Shown: in pieces, positions 1 through 6,018 of the stretch
Layout of the letters: the number at the start of each line of letters is the position of its first letter
Position numbering within the stretch: position 1 is the stretch's first letter
Origin: Saprospiraceae bacterium
GTDB taxonomy: Bacteria; Bacteroidota; Bacteroidia; Chitinophagales; Saprospiraceae
Length of the DNA: 7,244 nucleotides
NCBI GenBank assembly: GCA_015494245.1
Contig: WGBN01000122.1
Coordinates: forward strand, 1 to 7,244
Reading direction: 5' to 3'
The notes under the pieces: generated by a model
The model's input: only the letters and a program-made list of their open reading frames with translations
Database searches by the model: none
Told to the model about the DNA's origin: nothing
Position numbers and translations under genes: made by a program

Positions 1-1
1 C

Positions 2-343
2 ATCTGGTCGCCTCTCGCTTCCGGAACGCTCACCCCCAAATACCTCAAAGGCATGCCCGGCGAACTGACACGCCTGCAAATGGAGAACCTCGACTGGCTG
101 CGAGAACTCGTACTCAAAGAAGAACGCATTGAAAAGGCAGCCAAACTAAACGAACTGGCCAAACAGATTGGCGTTACACTCCCCCAACTCGCCCTGGCCT
201 GGTGCCTGAAAAACCCACACGTCAGCACCGTCATCCTCGGGGCTTCCAAAGTGGAACAACTTCAGGAAAACCTCAAGGCCTTAGAGGTCGTGCCCCTGCT
301 CACCGAAGAAGTCCTCCAACAGATTGAAGCCATTGTTGCATAA
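2..343 (+). CDS. Aldo/keto reductase, Kv-beta-like (3' fragment)
   Basis: The C-terminal 113 residues of an NADPH-dependent aldo/keto reductase; the 5' end lies outside the window. The open frame runs in from base 2 and encodes WSPLASGTLTPKYL, the strand-loop typical of the KCNAB/YghZ (AKR6/AKR12-like) group, where WSPLASG precedes a GKY-like motif. An ATG at 53 is internal to the family alignment and is not the start. Further on, VTLPQLALAWCLKNPHVSTV and ILGASKVEQLQENLKAL match the last barrel strand and the NADPH-phosphate-binding GAS..EQ..EN helix. The family reduces aldehydes and ketones in the cytosol; the substrate cannot be read from this part. The gene ends in TAA next to a hairpin shared with the convergent ilvE gene. 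The family call is secure; the subfamily is likely. Confidence 0.9.
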   Translation: MWSPLASGTLTPKYLKGMPGELTRLQMENLDWLRELVLKEERIEKAAKLNELAKQIGVTLPQLALAWCLKNPHVSTVILGASKVEQLQENLKALEVVPLLTEEVLQQIEAIVA

Positions 344-374
344 AAAAAGCCCGTGCATTTGCACGGGCTTTTTT
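343..374. terminator. Bidirectional intrinsic terminator
   Basis: A perfect stem GCCCGTGC (349-356) / GCACGGGC (361-368) with loop ATTT is flanked by six A residues on the left and six T residues on the right. It therefore reads as hairpin plus U-tract on both strands. It lies between the convergent ends of the aldo/keto reductase gene (stop 341-343) and ilvE (stop 378-380) and should end both transcripts. Confidence 0.92.
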
Positions 375-377
375 GCG

Positions 378-1472
378 CTATCCGGCCGGATTTAATTCCG
401 GCATTTCTACCGGAACAATCCAATTGAATTTATCTTCAATCAGACCGGCCCGCAAGCGATTGAGGTAGTTTTTGCAGAAAACGCCTACGGATTCCTCTCC
501 TCTGGACGGGAGCCTCATGTCTATCTCTCCATAAGTGATTCGCTCTACATCGCCGATAACAGCGGCTGTACCTGAGCCAAAGCACTCTTTCAGCTCCCCG
601 CTGCGGTAAGCCTCAACGATTTCGTCTATGCTGAGGGGTCTTTCTTCTACTTTGTAGTCCGTCTCTTCGCGCAAGATGTGCAGAACGCTGTCTCTGGTAA
701 TGCCGTGCAAGATGGTATCTTCCGTAACGGGAGGTGTAATGATGCTGTCTCCAATGACGAAGAAGATGTTCATCGTTCCCACTTCCTGCACGTATTTGTG
801 ATGAATGGCATCCAACCAAAGTACCTGGTCGTAGCCGTTTTCTTTAGCCAGCTTAGAGGGGAGCATGGCTGCCGCATAGTTTCCCGCCGTTTTGGCAGCG
901 CCCACGCCACCCGGCGCGGCCCTGATGTAATAAGGCTCTGCCCACAGTTGAATGCGCTTGCTGTAATAAGGCCCTACGGGGCCGCTGAAAATCAAAAGGC
1001 GATAATTGTCCGAAGGCTTCACGCCGAGAAATTCATCAGCAGCATACATCAGAGGTCTGATGTACAGAGCACTGCCTTCATGAGGAGGTATCCAGTCGCT
1101 GTCCATACCTATGAGGGTATGCAGAGCTTCCAAAAACATCTCTTCGGGAAAAGTCGGCATGCACATCCGCTCGGCAGAGCGATTCAGGCGCTTGGCGTGC
1201 ATCTCCGGACGAAAGAAAAGCGCCTGGCCTTCGACATTCTTCGAGGCCTTCATGCCTTCAAAAATGCTTTGGCCATAGTGCAGGGCCATCAAAGAGGGAT
1301 GCATGGGGATGTAACCAAAAGGCTCTATCCGGAAGTCTCTCCACTCCCCATCCACATAATCTGCCAGGAACATGTGGTCGGAAAAGTGGCGCCCAAATTT
1401 GAGATTGCTTAAATCTACTTCCGCAAGGCGGGATTTAGTGGTTCTGCTTATTGCAATGTTGTCCATAGTCAT
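378..1472 (-). CDS. ilvE: Branched-chain amino acid aminotransferase
   Basis: A PLP-dependent class IV (fold type IV) aminotransferase of the BCAT type. It interconverts leucine, isoleucine and valine with their 2-oxo acids using glutamate/2-oxoglutarate, in the cytosol. At 364 aa it matches the longer IlvE_II group (about 340-370 aa) rather than the roughly 309-aa E. coli form. Visible marks are HYGQSIFEGMKA (about 65-76), the PLP-lysine segment GVGAAKTAGNYAAAM with Lys194, VQEVGTMNIFF (about 228-238), and the phosphate-binding ECFGSGTAAVI (about 296-306). Two in-frame starts are possible, ATG at 1472 and ATG at 1466 (MTM); nothing in the leader decides between them. The gene is monocistronic, divergent from the operon starting at 1594, and preceded by a possible -7 element at 1493-1500. 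All key residues are present. Confidence 0.96.
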   Translation of the reverse strand: MTMDNIAISRTTKSRLAEVDLSNLKFGRHFSDHMFLADYVDGEWRDFRIEPFGYIPMHPSLMALHYGQSIFEGMKASKNVEGQALFFRPEMHAKRLNRSAERMCMPTFPEEMFLEALHTLIGMDSDWIPPHEGSALYIRPLMYAADEFLGVKPSDNYRLLIFSGPVGPYYSKRIQLWAEPYYIRAAPGGVGAAKTAGNYAAAMLPSKLAKENGYDQVLWLDAIHHKYVQEVGTMNIFFVIGDSIITPPVTEDTILHGITRDSVLHILREETDYKVEERPLSIDEIVEAYRSGELKECFGSGTAAVIGDVERITYGEIDMRLPSRGEESVGVFCKNYLNRLRAGLIEDKFNWIVPVEMPELNPAG

Positions 1473-1492
1473 GTGGTGTTTTTTATTTTGCG

Positions 1493-1500
1493 CAAAATTA
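1493..1500 (-). promoter_or_regulatory. Possible -7 promoter element for ilvE
   Basis: On the minus strand this reads TAATTTTG, an exact match to the Bacteroidota -7 consensus TAnnTTTG. Transcription would start near 1488, giving a leader of about 17 nt before ATG 1472. I find no clear TTTG -33 element about 19-21 bp upstream, so the call rests on the -7 element and its position alone. Confidence 0.45.
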
Positions 1501-1545
1501 CGTTTCAGTAGAGGTTTTCACGCCCTTGAGGAAAAGAAATTTACC

Positions 1546-1565
1546 TTCGGGCAATTTCGGGTAAT
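1546..1565 (+). repeat. Tandem decamer repeat in divergent intergenic region
   Basis: TTCGGGCAAT (1546-1555) is followed directly by TTCGGGTAAT (1556-1565), with one mismatch in ten. The outer bases also form an inverted pair, TTACC (1541-1545) with GGTAA (1560-1564), and GAAATT (1536-1541) pairs with AATTTC (1553-1558). It sits between ilvE and the divergent operon, so it could be a regulator site, but such short repeats can arise by chance. Confidence 0.4.
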
Positions 1566-1593
1566 ATACGAAAAAAATCCGTTATTTTGCAGC

Positions 1594-2052
1594 ATGACCG
1601 AAAAAAAATCACCGCTTCCCACGCTTTCTTTCACCCTGTTCGACTCCTTTGAAGAGCCCGGTTTGTGGTCTGAAGCCATTGGAAGCAACTCCAAAGGCAT
1701 CATAGTATTTTCCGCTGAAAACCAGCCACTTAGCGAAGACCTCTTTAACTTTTTAAAGAAGGTGTTGGAAGCCGTCCAAATTCAACTCGAAGAAGAGGCT
1801 CTTTTCATTTTCACAACGCCTGAGAAAAATTATAGTTTTGTCCGGATAAGTCGGGAAAAAGATATTCGGGTACTTATTTCCTTTGGCCTTCCGGCAAAAA
1901 ATCTCGGCTTGCACTGGTCTGTAAATCTGTACGAGCCTCTAAGCAGGAATGGTTGCCTTTTTTTATTTGCCGAAAGGCTGAGTCTCATCCAAAATGACCG
2001 CGAACGCAAGCTCAAGCTCTGGAAAGCGCTCCAAAAAGTATTTACCCCATGA
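1594..2052 (+). CDS. Uncharacterised protein, HolD-like pattern
   Basis: A 152-aa soluble protein that I do not recognise with certainty. It has no signal peptide or membrane segment. The frame is open further upstream, but ATG 1594 is preferred: it follows a TTATTTTGC block in A/T-rich non-coding-looking DNA, and upstream codons overlap the ilvE promoter region. The layout is a hydrophobic strand GIIVFS (35-40), an acidic/amphipathic helix (about 46-62), a strand LFIFTTPEK (70-78), a strand RVLISFGLP (92-100), then YEPLSRNG (113-120) and a C-terminal helix with KLWKAL (141-146). This order resembles the DNA polymerase III psi subunit (HolD), where EPLS..G and a late LW helix occur. It is the first gene of an operon; its stop overlaps the rdgB start (ATGA). 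The psi link is inference only. Confidence 0.8.
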   Translation: MTEKKSPLPTLSFTLFDSFEEPGLWSEAIGSNSKGIIVFSAENQPLSEDLFNFLKKVLEAVQIQLEEEALFIFTTPEKNYSFVRISREKDIRVLISFGLPAKNLGLHWSVNLYEPLSRNGCLFLFAERLSLIQNDRERKLKLWKALQKVFTP

Positions 2053-2636
2053 AAACCCTTATTTTTGCCACAGGCAATGCCCATAAGACGGAGGAAGTCG
2101 CCCTGCTGCTCAAGGGGCTCGTACAGCTCAAAAATCTGCGCGAACTGGGTTTTCAGGGAGATTTGCCGGAAGAGCAGGATACTTTGGAAGGCAATGCCCT
2201 GCAAAAAGCCCGCCGCGTCTATGAACTTTACGGGCAGGACTGCTTTGCCGACGACACCGGCCTGGAGGTAGAGGCTCTCAACATGGAGCCGGGCGTGTAT
2301 TCAGCCCGCTATGCCGGTCAGGAAAACAACCCCCGGGCCAATACCGAAAAATTGCTGCGCAAACTGGCTCCCTACCAAAACCGCAAAGCCCGTTTTCGCA
2401 CGGTCATCGCCCTCATTATAGACGGCAGGGAACATCTCTTTGAAGGCATCGTCAGGGGCGAAATCCTCAAAGAAGGGCGAGGCACGCAGGGCTTTGGCTA
2501 CGACCCCGTCTTTTTGCCGGAAGGCCACGAACGCAGCTTTGCAGAGATGTCGCTCGAAGAAAAAAACGCCATCAGCCACCGCTTCCGGGCCATACAGAAA
2601 ATGAAAGCCTTTCTCGAGACAAAACTCAAAACATGA
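2049..2636 (+). CDS. rdgB: dITP/XTP pyrophosphatase (HAM1 family)
   Basis: Non-canonical purine NTP pyrophosphatase. It hydrolyses dITP, ITP and XTP to the monophosphate and pyrophosphate, keeping deaminated purines out of DNA and RNA. At 195 aa it is the usual family length. The family motifs are all visible: the N-terminal TGNAHK (8-13) nucleotide loop, LEGNALQKAR (46-55), FADDTGLEV (66-74) with the catalytic Asp69, GVYSARYAG (82-90), TQGFGYDPVF (146-155) for base recognition, and ISHRFRA (175-181). It needs a divalent metal, by family knowledge. The start ATG at 2049 overlaps the stop of the preceding gene by 4 bases and its own TGA overlaps the next start in the same way, so translation is probably coupled across the three genes. 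Nothing is missing or truncated. Confidence 0.97.
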   Translation: MKTLIFATGNAHKTEEVALLLKGLVQLKNLRELGFQGDLPEEQDTLEGNALQKARRVYELYGQDCFADDTGLEVEALNMEPGVYSARYAGQENNPRANTEKLLRKLAPYQNRKARFRTVIALIIDGREHLFEGIVRGEILKEGRGTQGFGYDPVFLPEGHERSFAEMSLEEKNAISHRFRAIQKMKAFLETKLKT

Positions 2637-3532
2637 ATGCAGAAAACTTCCCGGATTTTTTGCAGGACAACGACCGGCTGCAACTGCTCACTTACGAAGA
2701 GCTGAAGACGCTGGCCATGCAGTACCCCTATTGCGCCAACATCGCCCTGCTGCTCCTCAAAAAGAGCCGCCTCGAGGAACATCCGGAAGCTGAGCGCAAC
2801 CTCCACTCCGCTGCCGCCATCGTACCCGACAGAGCCATGCTCTTCGACCAACTGCAACTCCTCGCCGAAGAGCAGGAAGAGGAAACCCTGGAACTGCCAG
2901 ACATCGAATCCCTCAAAGAAGCCCTGCCCCGCGAGCAGGCAGAAGAGGAGCCGGCTTTCGCCAAACGGGAAACGACTGTGCAAGCGCCCGGGGAAAGCGC
3001 CCCCCCACCACCGCCCATCACCAAAGCTGAAGAAGACATTCAGCCTGAACCCCTGAGAGCGTCCACCAGAACAAACAGCCCGCTTACGCGCGAAAAGACG
3101 AAGACCGCCGGAGAAAGCCTTTCTCTTTTGTTCGACGAACTCATGGCCTCGGCTGCAGCTCTGACAGCCATCACAGCGGGCCTCACTCCCGCTCCACTTG
3201 CGGAAAGCAGCCCCCAAACAAGGCCCGCAGAGGCCATCCGCTACCGCAAACCCGGCTTAGAAGAAATTTTGCGAAAGCAAAGAAAAATAAGCCCTGTCCG
3301 TCCGGAAGAAAAGGACCCCGCCTCCTGGGTAGAGTTGGAAGAACCCAAGCGCCTCGCCACCGAAAGTGTCCGGCAACATGAGCAGGTGGCTTCGGAAACC
3401 CTGGCCAAAATCCTGGCACACCAGGGCCATTTGAAAAAGGCCATTGCCATGTACGAGCTGCTGCGTTTGCAAAATCCGGAAAAAAGCGCTTACTTTGCGG
3501 CTCAAATTGAATCTTTGAAAAACAAACACTGA
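2633..3532 (+). CDS. Conserved protein with disordered centre, upstream of secG
   Basis: A 299-aa protein of unknown function, probably cytoplasmic (no signal peptide or membrane helix seen). It has three parts. The N-terminus (about 1-85) is helical, with a TYEELKTLAMQYPYCANIALLLL segment followed by HSAAAIVPDRAMLFDQL. The centre (about 85-240) is rich in Glu, Pro, Ala, Ser and Thr, includes a PPPPP stretch near 125, and is likely disordered. The C-terminus (about 246-299) is a TPR-like helix pair: SETLAKILAHQGHLKKAIAMYELL followed by NPEKSAYFAAQIESL. I recall similar proteins in Bacteroidota, often beside secG, annotated as hypothetical or TPR proteins. The start overlaps the rdgB stop (ATGA) and secG begins 3 nt downstream, so a role linked to export or envelope is possible but unproven. 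Confidence 0.88.
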   Translation: MNAENFPDFLQDNDRLQLLTYEELKTLAMQYPYCANIALLLLKKSRLEEHPEAERNLHSAAAIVPDRAMLFDQLQLLAEEQEEETLELPDIESLKEALPREQAEEEPAFAKRETTVQAPGESAPPPPPITKAEEDIQPEPLRASTRTNSPLTREKTKTAGESLSLLFDELMASAAALTAITAGLTPAPLAESSPQTRPAEAIRYRKPGLEEILRKQRKISPVRPEEKDPASWVELEEPKRLATESVRQHEQVASETLAKILAHQGHLKKAIAMYELLRLQNPEKSAYFAAQIESLKNKH

Positions 3533-3535
3533 AAA

Positions 3536-3757
3536 ATGAATGCACTGATCGTACTCGCGGCGCTGACCGGCATCCTGCTCATCGCCATCGTTTTGATACA
3601 AAACCCCAAGGGCGGAGGCGTGGACCCCACCATGGGAGGCTCTGCCGCCAACCAGATGTTTGGCGCTGCCCGCTCTACGGATCTGATTGAAAAACTCACC
3701 TGGGGCCTCGCGGCTGCCTTGTTTGTCTTTTCCGTCCTGTCTGCAATCCTGGCTTAA
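3536..3757 (+). CDS. secG: Preprotein translocase subunit SecG
   Basis: A small inner-membrane subunit of the SecYEG translocon that assists SecA-driven protein export. The 73-aa product has two hydrophobic helices (about 3-21 and 54-72). Between them lies the cytoplasmic loop with the family signature VLIQNPKGGGVDPTMGG, then NQMFGAARSTDLIEKLTWGLA. The FGAAR...D...K.TW block is diagnostic. Bacteroidota SecG often has a longer polar C-terminal tail; this one stops right after the second helix. The start lies 3 nt past the stop of the preceding gene, so it is the last gene of the operon beginning at 1594. A strong stem-loop follows about 47 nt downstream. Confidence 0.95.
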   Translation: MNALIVLAALTGILLIAIVLIQNPKGGGVDPTMGGSAANQMFGAARSTDLIEKLTWGLAAALFVFSVLSAILA

Positions 3758-3803
3758 GTGCTCGTCCTTTTTATGGGGCTTTCCTGTGAACGCAGCAAAC
3801 CAA

Positions 3804-3838
3804 CAAAGAGGGACTGCCTGTAAGGCAGCCCCTCTTTG
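3804..3838 (+). terminator. Stem-loop after secG, probable terminator
   Basis: CAAAGAGGG (3804-3812) pairs with CCCTCTTTG (3830-3838), and CTGCCT (3814-3819) pairs with AGGCAG (3823-3828), leaving one A/C mismatch and a GTA loop: 15 paired positions. Outer bases GCAAA (3795-3799) can also pair with TTTGC (3840-3844). The following bases CTTTGCTTTGCTC are T-rich but not a clean U-tract, so this may be an imperfect terminator or an RNA 3'-end stabiliser. Confidence 0.7.
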
Positions 3839-3902
3839 CTTTGCTCCCGCTCACCAGGCGTCAAAAACAGCAGATACGGACAAATTGAGCCTGTCTGTCT
3901 GA

Positions 3903-3919
3903 CAAAAAGTCACTTTTTG
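3903..3919. promoter_or_regulatory. Perfect 17-bp palindrome upstream of groES
   Basis: CAAAAAGTCACTTTTTG is an 8-bp perfect inverted repeat around one central C. It ends 6 bases before the TGG of the -24 element of the putative sigma-54 promoter, so its centre lies about 40 bp upstream of the predicted start. This spot suits an operator or a close activator site, although sigma-54 activators usually bind farther upstream. It has no following U-tract that would make it a terminator. Confidence 0.55.
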
Positions 3920-3924
3920 GCGTT

Positions 3925-3940
3925 TGGCACGCTATATGCT
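3925..3940 (+). promoter_or_regulatory. Putative sigma-54 (-24/-12) promoter of groESL
   Basis: TGGCACGCTATATGCT matches the RpoN consensus TGGCACGrNNNTTGCW at 11 of the 12 positions compared (r and N excluded). The only mismatch is A for the first T of TTGC. GG (3926-3927) and GC (3938-3939) are separated by exactly 10 bases, the spacing that RNA polymerase-sigma-54 requires. Transcription would begin near 3951, giving a leader of about 37 nt to the groES ATG. No good TTTG / TAnnTTTG pair lies in the same interval. Function is inferred from sequence alone. Confidence 0.65.
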
Positions 3941-3987
3941 TAGAGTGAGCAGAGAACGATTTTTTAACCAAAAAACGCAAACTGACT

Positions 3988-4260
3988 ATGAAACCAATTG
4001 GAGATCGCGTAGTCATCCAACCCGCCCCCGCCGAAGAGAAGACTGAAGGGGGCATTTTAATTCCTGAAACTGCCAAGGAAAAACCCCAAAAGGGTACAGT
4101 TGTAGCTGTAGGCCCCGGTAAAGACGGCAATGCCCCTACCGTAAAAGTGGGCGATGTCGTTTTGTACGGCAAGTATGCCGGCCAGGAACTTCAATTTGAA
4201 GGTAAAGATTACCTCATCATGCGCGAAGATGACATCCTCGTCATCCTCGAAAGCAAGTAA
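3988..4260 (+). CDS. groES: Co-chaperonin GroES (Hsp10)
   Basis: The heptameric lid of the GroEL folding chamber, cytosolic. The 90-aa product is slightly shorter than E. coli GroES (97 aa) but complete. It begins KPIGDRVVIQPAPAEEKTEGG, with the mobile loop at about 16-33 holding the GroEL-binding GGILIP (21-26). VVAVGPG (38-44), KVGDVVLYGKYAG and the C-terminal YLIMREDDILVIL complete the beta barrel. The ATG at 3988 is the only sensible start and has no Shine-Dalgarno sequence, only an A-rich leader. groEL follows after 50 nt. Control is probably from the sigma-54-like promoter at 3925-3940; a true CIRCE (HrcA) operator is not present. Confidence 0.98.
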   Translation: MKPIGDRVVIQPAPAEEKTEGGILIPETAKEKPQKGTVVAVGPGKDGNAPTVKVGDVVLYGKYAGQELQFEGKDYLIMREDDILVILESK

Positions 4261-4276
4261 CCCCTCTTGAAACCCA

Positions 4277-4293
4277 AGTTTTTAAGAAAAACT
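4277..4293 (+). repeat. Small A/T hairpin in groES-groEL spacer
   Basis: AGTTTTT (4277-4283) pairs perfectly with AAAAACT (4287-4293) around an AAG loop. It lies in the 50-nt gap between groES and groEL. It is mostly A-U and so weak as RNA. It could mark a processing site or mildly tune groEL expression, or be incidental. Confidence 0.35.
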
Positions 4294-4310
4294 CAAAAAC
4301 GAACAGAACC

Positions 4311-5945
4311 ATGGCTAAACACATAAGCTTCGACATTGAGGCGCGTAATAAACTGAAAGCCGGGGTAGATGCCCTGGCCGATGCCGTAAAAGTAACATTG
4401 GGCCCCAAAGGCCGCAATGTCATCATCCAAAAAAGCTTCGGCGCTCCGCACGTAACCAAAGACGGCATCACCGTCGCCAAGGAAATAGAACTGGAAGATC
4501 CCATTGAAAACATGGGAGCACAAATGGTCAAAGAAGCCGCTTCCAAGACTTCTGACATCGCCGGAGACGGCACCACTACCGCTACCCTGCTCGCACAGGC
4601 TATGGTGGCTGCAGGCCTCAAAAGCGTTGTCGCCGGCGCCAACCCCATCGGCCTGAAGCGCGGCATTGACAAAGCCGTAGCTGCTGCCGTAGAGGGCATC
4701 AAAGAAATGGCCGAAACCGTAGGCGACGATTTCAAGAAAATCGAGCAGGTAGCTGCCATCTCTGCCAACAACGATCAGGAAATCGGCAAACTCATCGCCG
4801 ACGCCATGAAGCGCGTCAGCAAAGACGGGGTAATCACCGTGGAGGAAGCCAAAGGTACCGAAACCTATGTAGAAGAAGTTCTCGGTATGCAATTTGACCG
4901 CGGCTACCTCTCCCCTTACTTCGTAACCAATGCCGAAGACATGGTTACGGAATACGAGAACCCCTATATCCTGATCTATGACAAGAAGATCTCCAACATG
5001 CAGGACATTGTTCCCATCCTCGAGAAAGTAGTGGCCGCTAACCGCCCGCTGCTCATCATTGCCGAGGATGTGGAAAGCCAGGCTCTGGGCGTATTGGTCG
5101 TCAACCGCCTGCGCGCCAACCTGCAAGTGGTAGCCGTAAAAGCGCCCGGCTTTGGCGACCGCCGCAAGGCCATGCTGGAAGACATCGCCATCCTGACCGG
5201 CGGTACGGTCATCAGCGAAGAAAAGGGCTATAAGCTCGAGTCTGCAGACCTCTCCATGATGGGTCAGGCTGAGAAAGTCGTCGTCAACAAAGACAACACC
5301 ACCATCGTCAACGGAAAAGGCAAAGACGAGCACATCAAAGCCCGCATCAACCAGATCAAGCAGCAAATCGAAACCACGACCTCCGATTACGATCGCGAGA
5401 AATTGCAGGAGCGCCTCGCTAAATTGGCAGGCGGTGTAGCTGTCCTCTATGTAGGCGCTGCCACGGAGGTAGAGATGAAAGAAAAGAAAGACCGCGTAGA
5501 TGACGCCCTGCACGCCACACGCGCTGCCGTCGAAGAAGGCATCATCCCCGGCGGTGGTGTTACCTTCCTGCGCGTTTTGGACAAGGTCAAAAAGACCAAG
5601 GTCGAAAACGAAGACCAGCAAATGGGCGTGGACATCGTCGCCAAGGCCCTGACGGCCCCCCTGCGCACCATCGCCAACAATGCCGGTGAAGAAGGCTCTG
5701 TAGTCCTTCAAAAGGTATTGGAAAAAGATGGCGACTACGGTTTCAATGCCCGCACCGGCAAGTTTGAGAACCTCAAAAAGGCCGGCGTCATTGATCCTGC
5801 CAAGGTGGCGCGCATCGCCGTCGAGAATGCAGGCTCCGTTGCCGGCATGTTGCTCATCACCGAATGCGTCATCAACGACAAGCCCGAACCGGCAGACAAT
5901 ACGCCCGCAGCTCCTATGGGCGGTGGCATGCCGGGCATGATGTAA
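4311..5945 (+). CDS. groEL: Chaperonin GroEL (Hsp60)
   Basis: A group I chaperonin whose 14-subunit double ring folds proteins under ATP control together with GroES. The 544-aa length is typical. The equatorial domain starts with AVKVTLGPKGRNV (about 25-37) and has the ATP/Mg site AGDGTTTAT (about 84-92) with Asp86. The apical domain includes YLSPYFVTN and IAEDVESQALGVLVVN. RVDDALHATRAAVEEGIIPGGG carries the ATP-hydrolysis Asp398, followed by NNAGEEGSVV and the C-terminal equatorial segment. The tail is the Gly/Met-rich MGGGMPGMM that lines the cavity floor. Codon choice is strongly biased, as expected of a highly expressed gene. Translation stops at tandem TAATAA and a strong terminator follows. 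It is co-transcribed with groES, and no key residue is missing. Confidence 0.99.
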   Translation: MAKHISFDIEARNKLKAGVDALADAVKVTLGPKGRNVIIQKSFGAPHVTKDGITVAKEIELEDPIENMGAQMVKEAASKTSDIAGDGTTTATLLAQAMVAAGLKSVVAGANPIGLKRGIDKAVAAAVEGIKEMAETVGDDFKKIEQVAAISANNDQEIGKLIADAMKRVSKDGVITVEEAKGTETYVEEVLGMQFDRGYLSPYFVTNAEDMVTEYENPYILIYDKKISNMQDIVPILEKVVAANRPLLIIAEDVESQALGVLVVNRLRANLQVVAVKAPGFGDRRKAMLEDIAILTGGTVISEEKGYKLESADLSMMGQAEKVVVNKDNTTIVNGKGKDEHIKARINQIKQQIETTTSDYDREKLQERLAKLAGGVAVLYVGAATEVEMKEKKDRVDDALHATRAAVEEGIIPGGGVTFLRVLDKVKKTKVENEDQQMGVDIVAKALTAPLRTIANNAGEEGSVVLQKVLEKDGDYGFNARTGKFENLKKAGVIDPAKVARIAVENAGSVAGMLLITECVINDKPEPADNTPAAPMGGGMPGMM

Positions 5946-5975
5946 TAAAACACATCAAAATACACCGAAAACCCG

Positions 5976-6009
5976 AAAAGGTCGCGACTGTGTCGCGGCC
6001 TTTTTTTTT
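5976..6009 (+). terminator. Intrinsic terminator of groESL
   Basis: GGTCGCGAC (5980-5988) pairs with GTCGCGGCC (5992-6000) around a TGT loop: nine pairs including one T-G wobble. Four A residues precede the stem and nine T residues follow it. It starts 30 nt after the groEL stop codon. The T-tract ends 9 nt before the next gene's ATG, so the terminator and the WbqC gene leader nearly touch. Confidence 0.95.
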
Positions 6010-6018
6010 CTTTGCAAG

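Noticed and set aside
678..1412. A 244-codon + strand open frame across ilvE
   Set aside because: ilvE on the minus strand has every BCAT motif. The opposite frame has no recognisable domain and is a shadow.
1372..1593. N-terminal extension of the 152-aa protein to ATG 1372
   Set aside because: The extension would run through the ilvE 5' coding region and the intergenic repeats. Its residues look untranslated (Cys/Phe/Arg-rich), and ATG 1594 gives a compact protein.
2498..3217. A 239-codon minus-strand open frame across rdgB and the next gene
   Set aside because: It spans the junction of two well-supported + strand genes and has low-complexity Phe/Gly-rich composition, so it is a shadow.
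3924..3951. A CIRCE (HrcA) operator before groES
   Set aside because: TTGGCACGC resembles the left arm TTAGCACTC at 7 of 9 bases, but the right arm GAGTGAGCA fits poorly and the spacer is 10 instead of 9. The two arms are not good complements of each other, and the sigma-54 match on the same bases is much better.
3758..3987. A small gene or RNA in the secG-groES gap (for example the 71-codon frame at 3687-3902)
   Set aside because: That frame overlaps secG, crosses the stem-loop and has no protein-like pattern. The gap is explained by a terminator-like hairpin and the groES promoter region.
4293..5711. A 472-codon open frame on the minus strand opposite groEL
   Set aside because: It is an antisense shadow of groEL produced by strong codon bias that avoids TTA, CTA and TCA codons. 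The translation is rich in Phe/Asp/Gly/His without any family motif, and groEL itself is certain.
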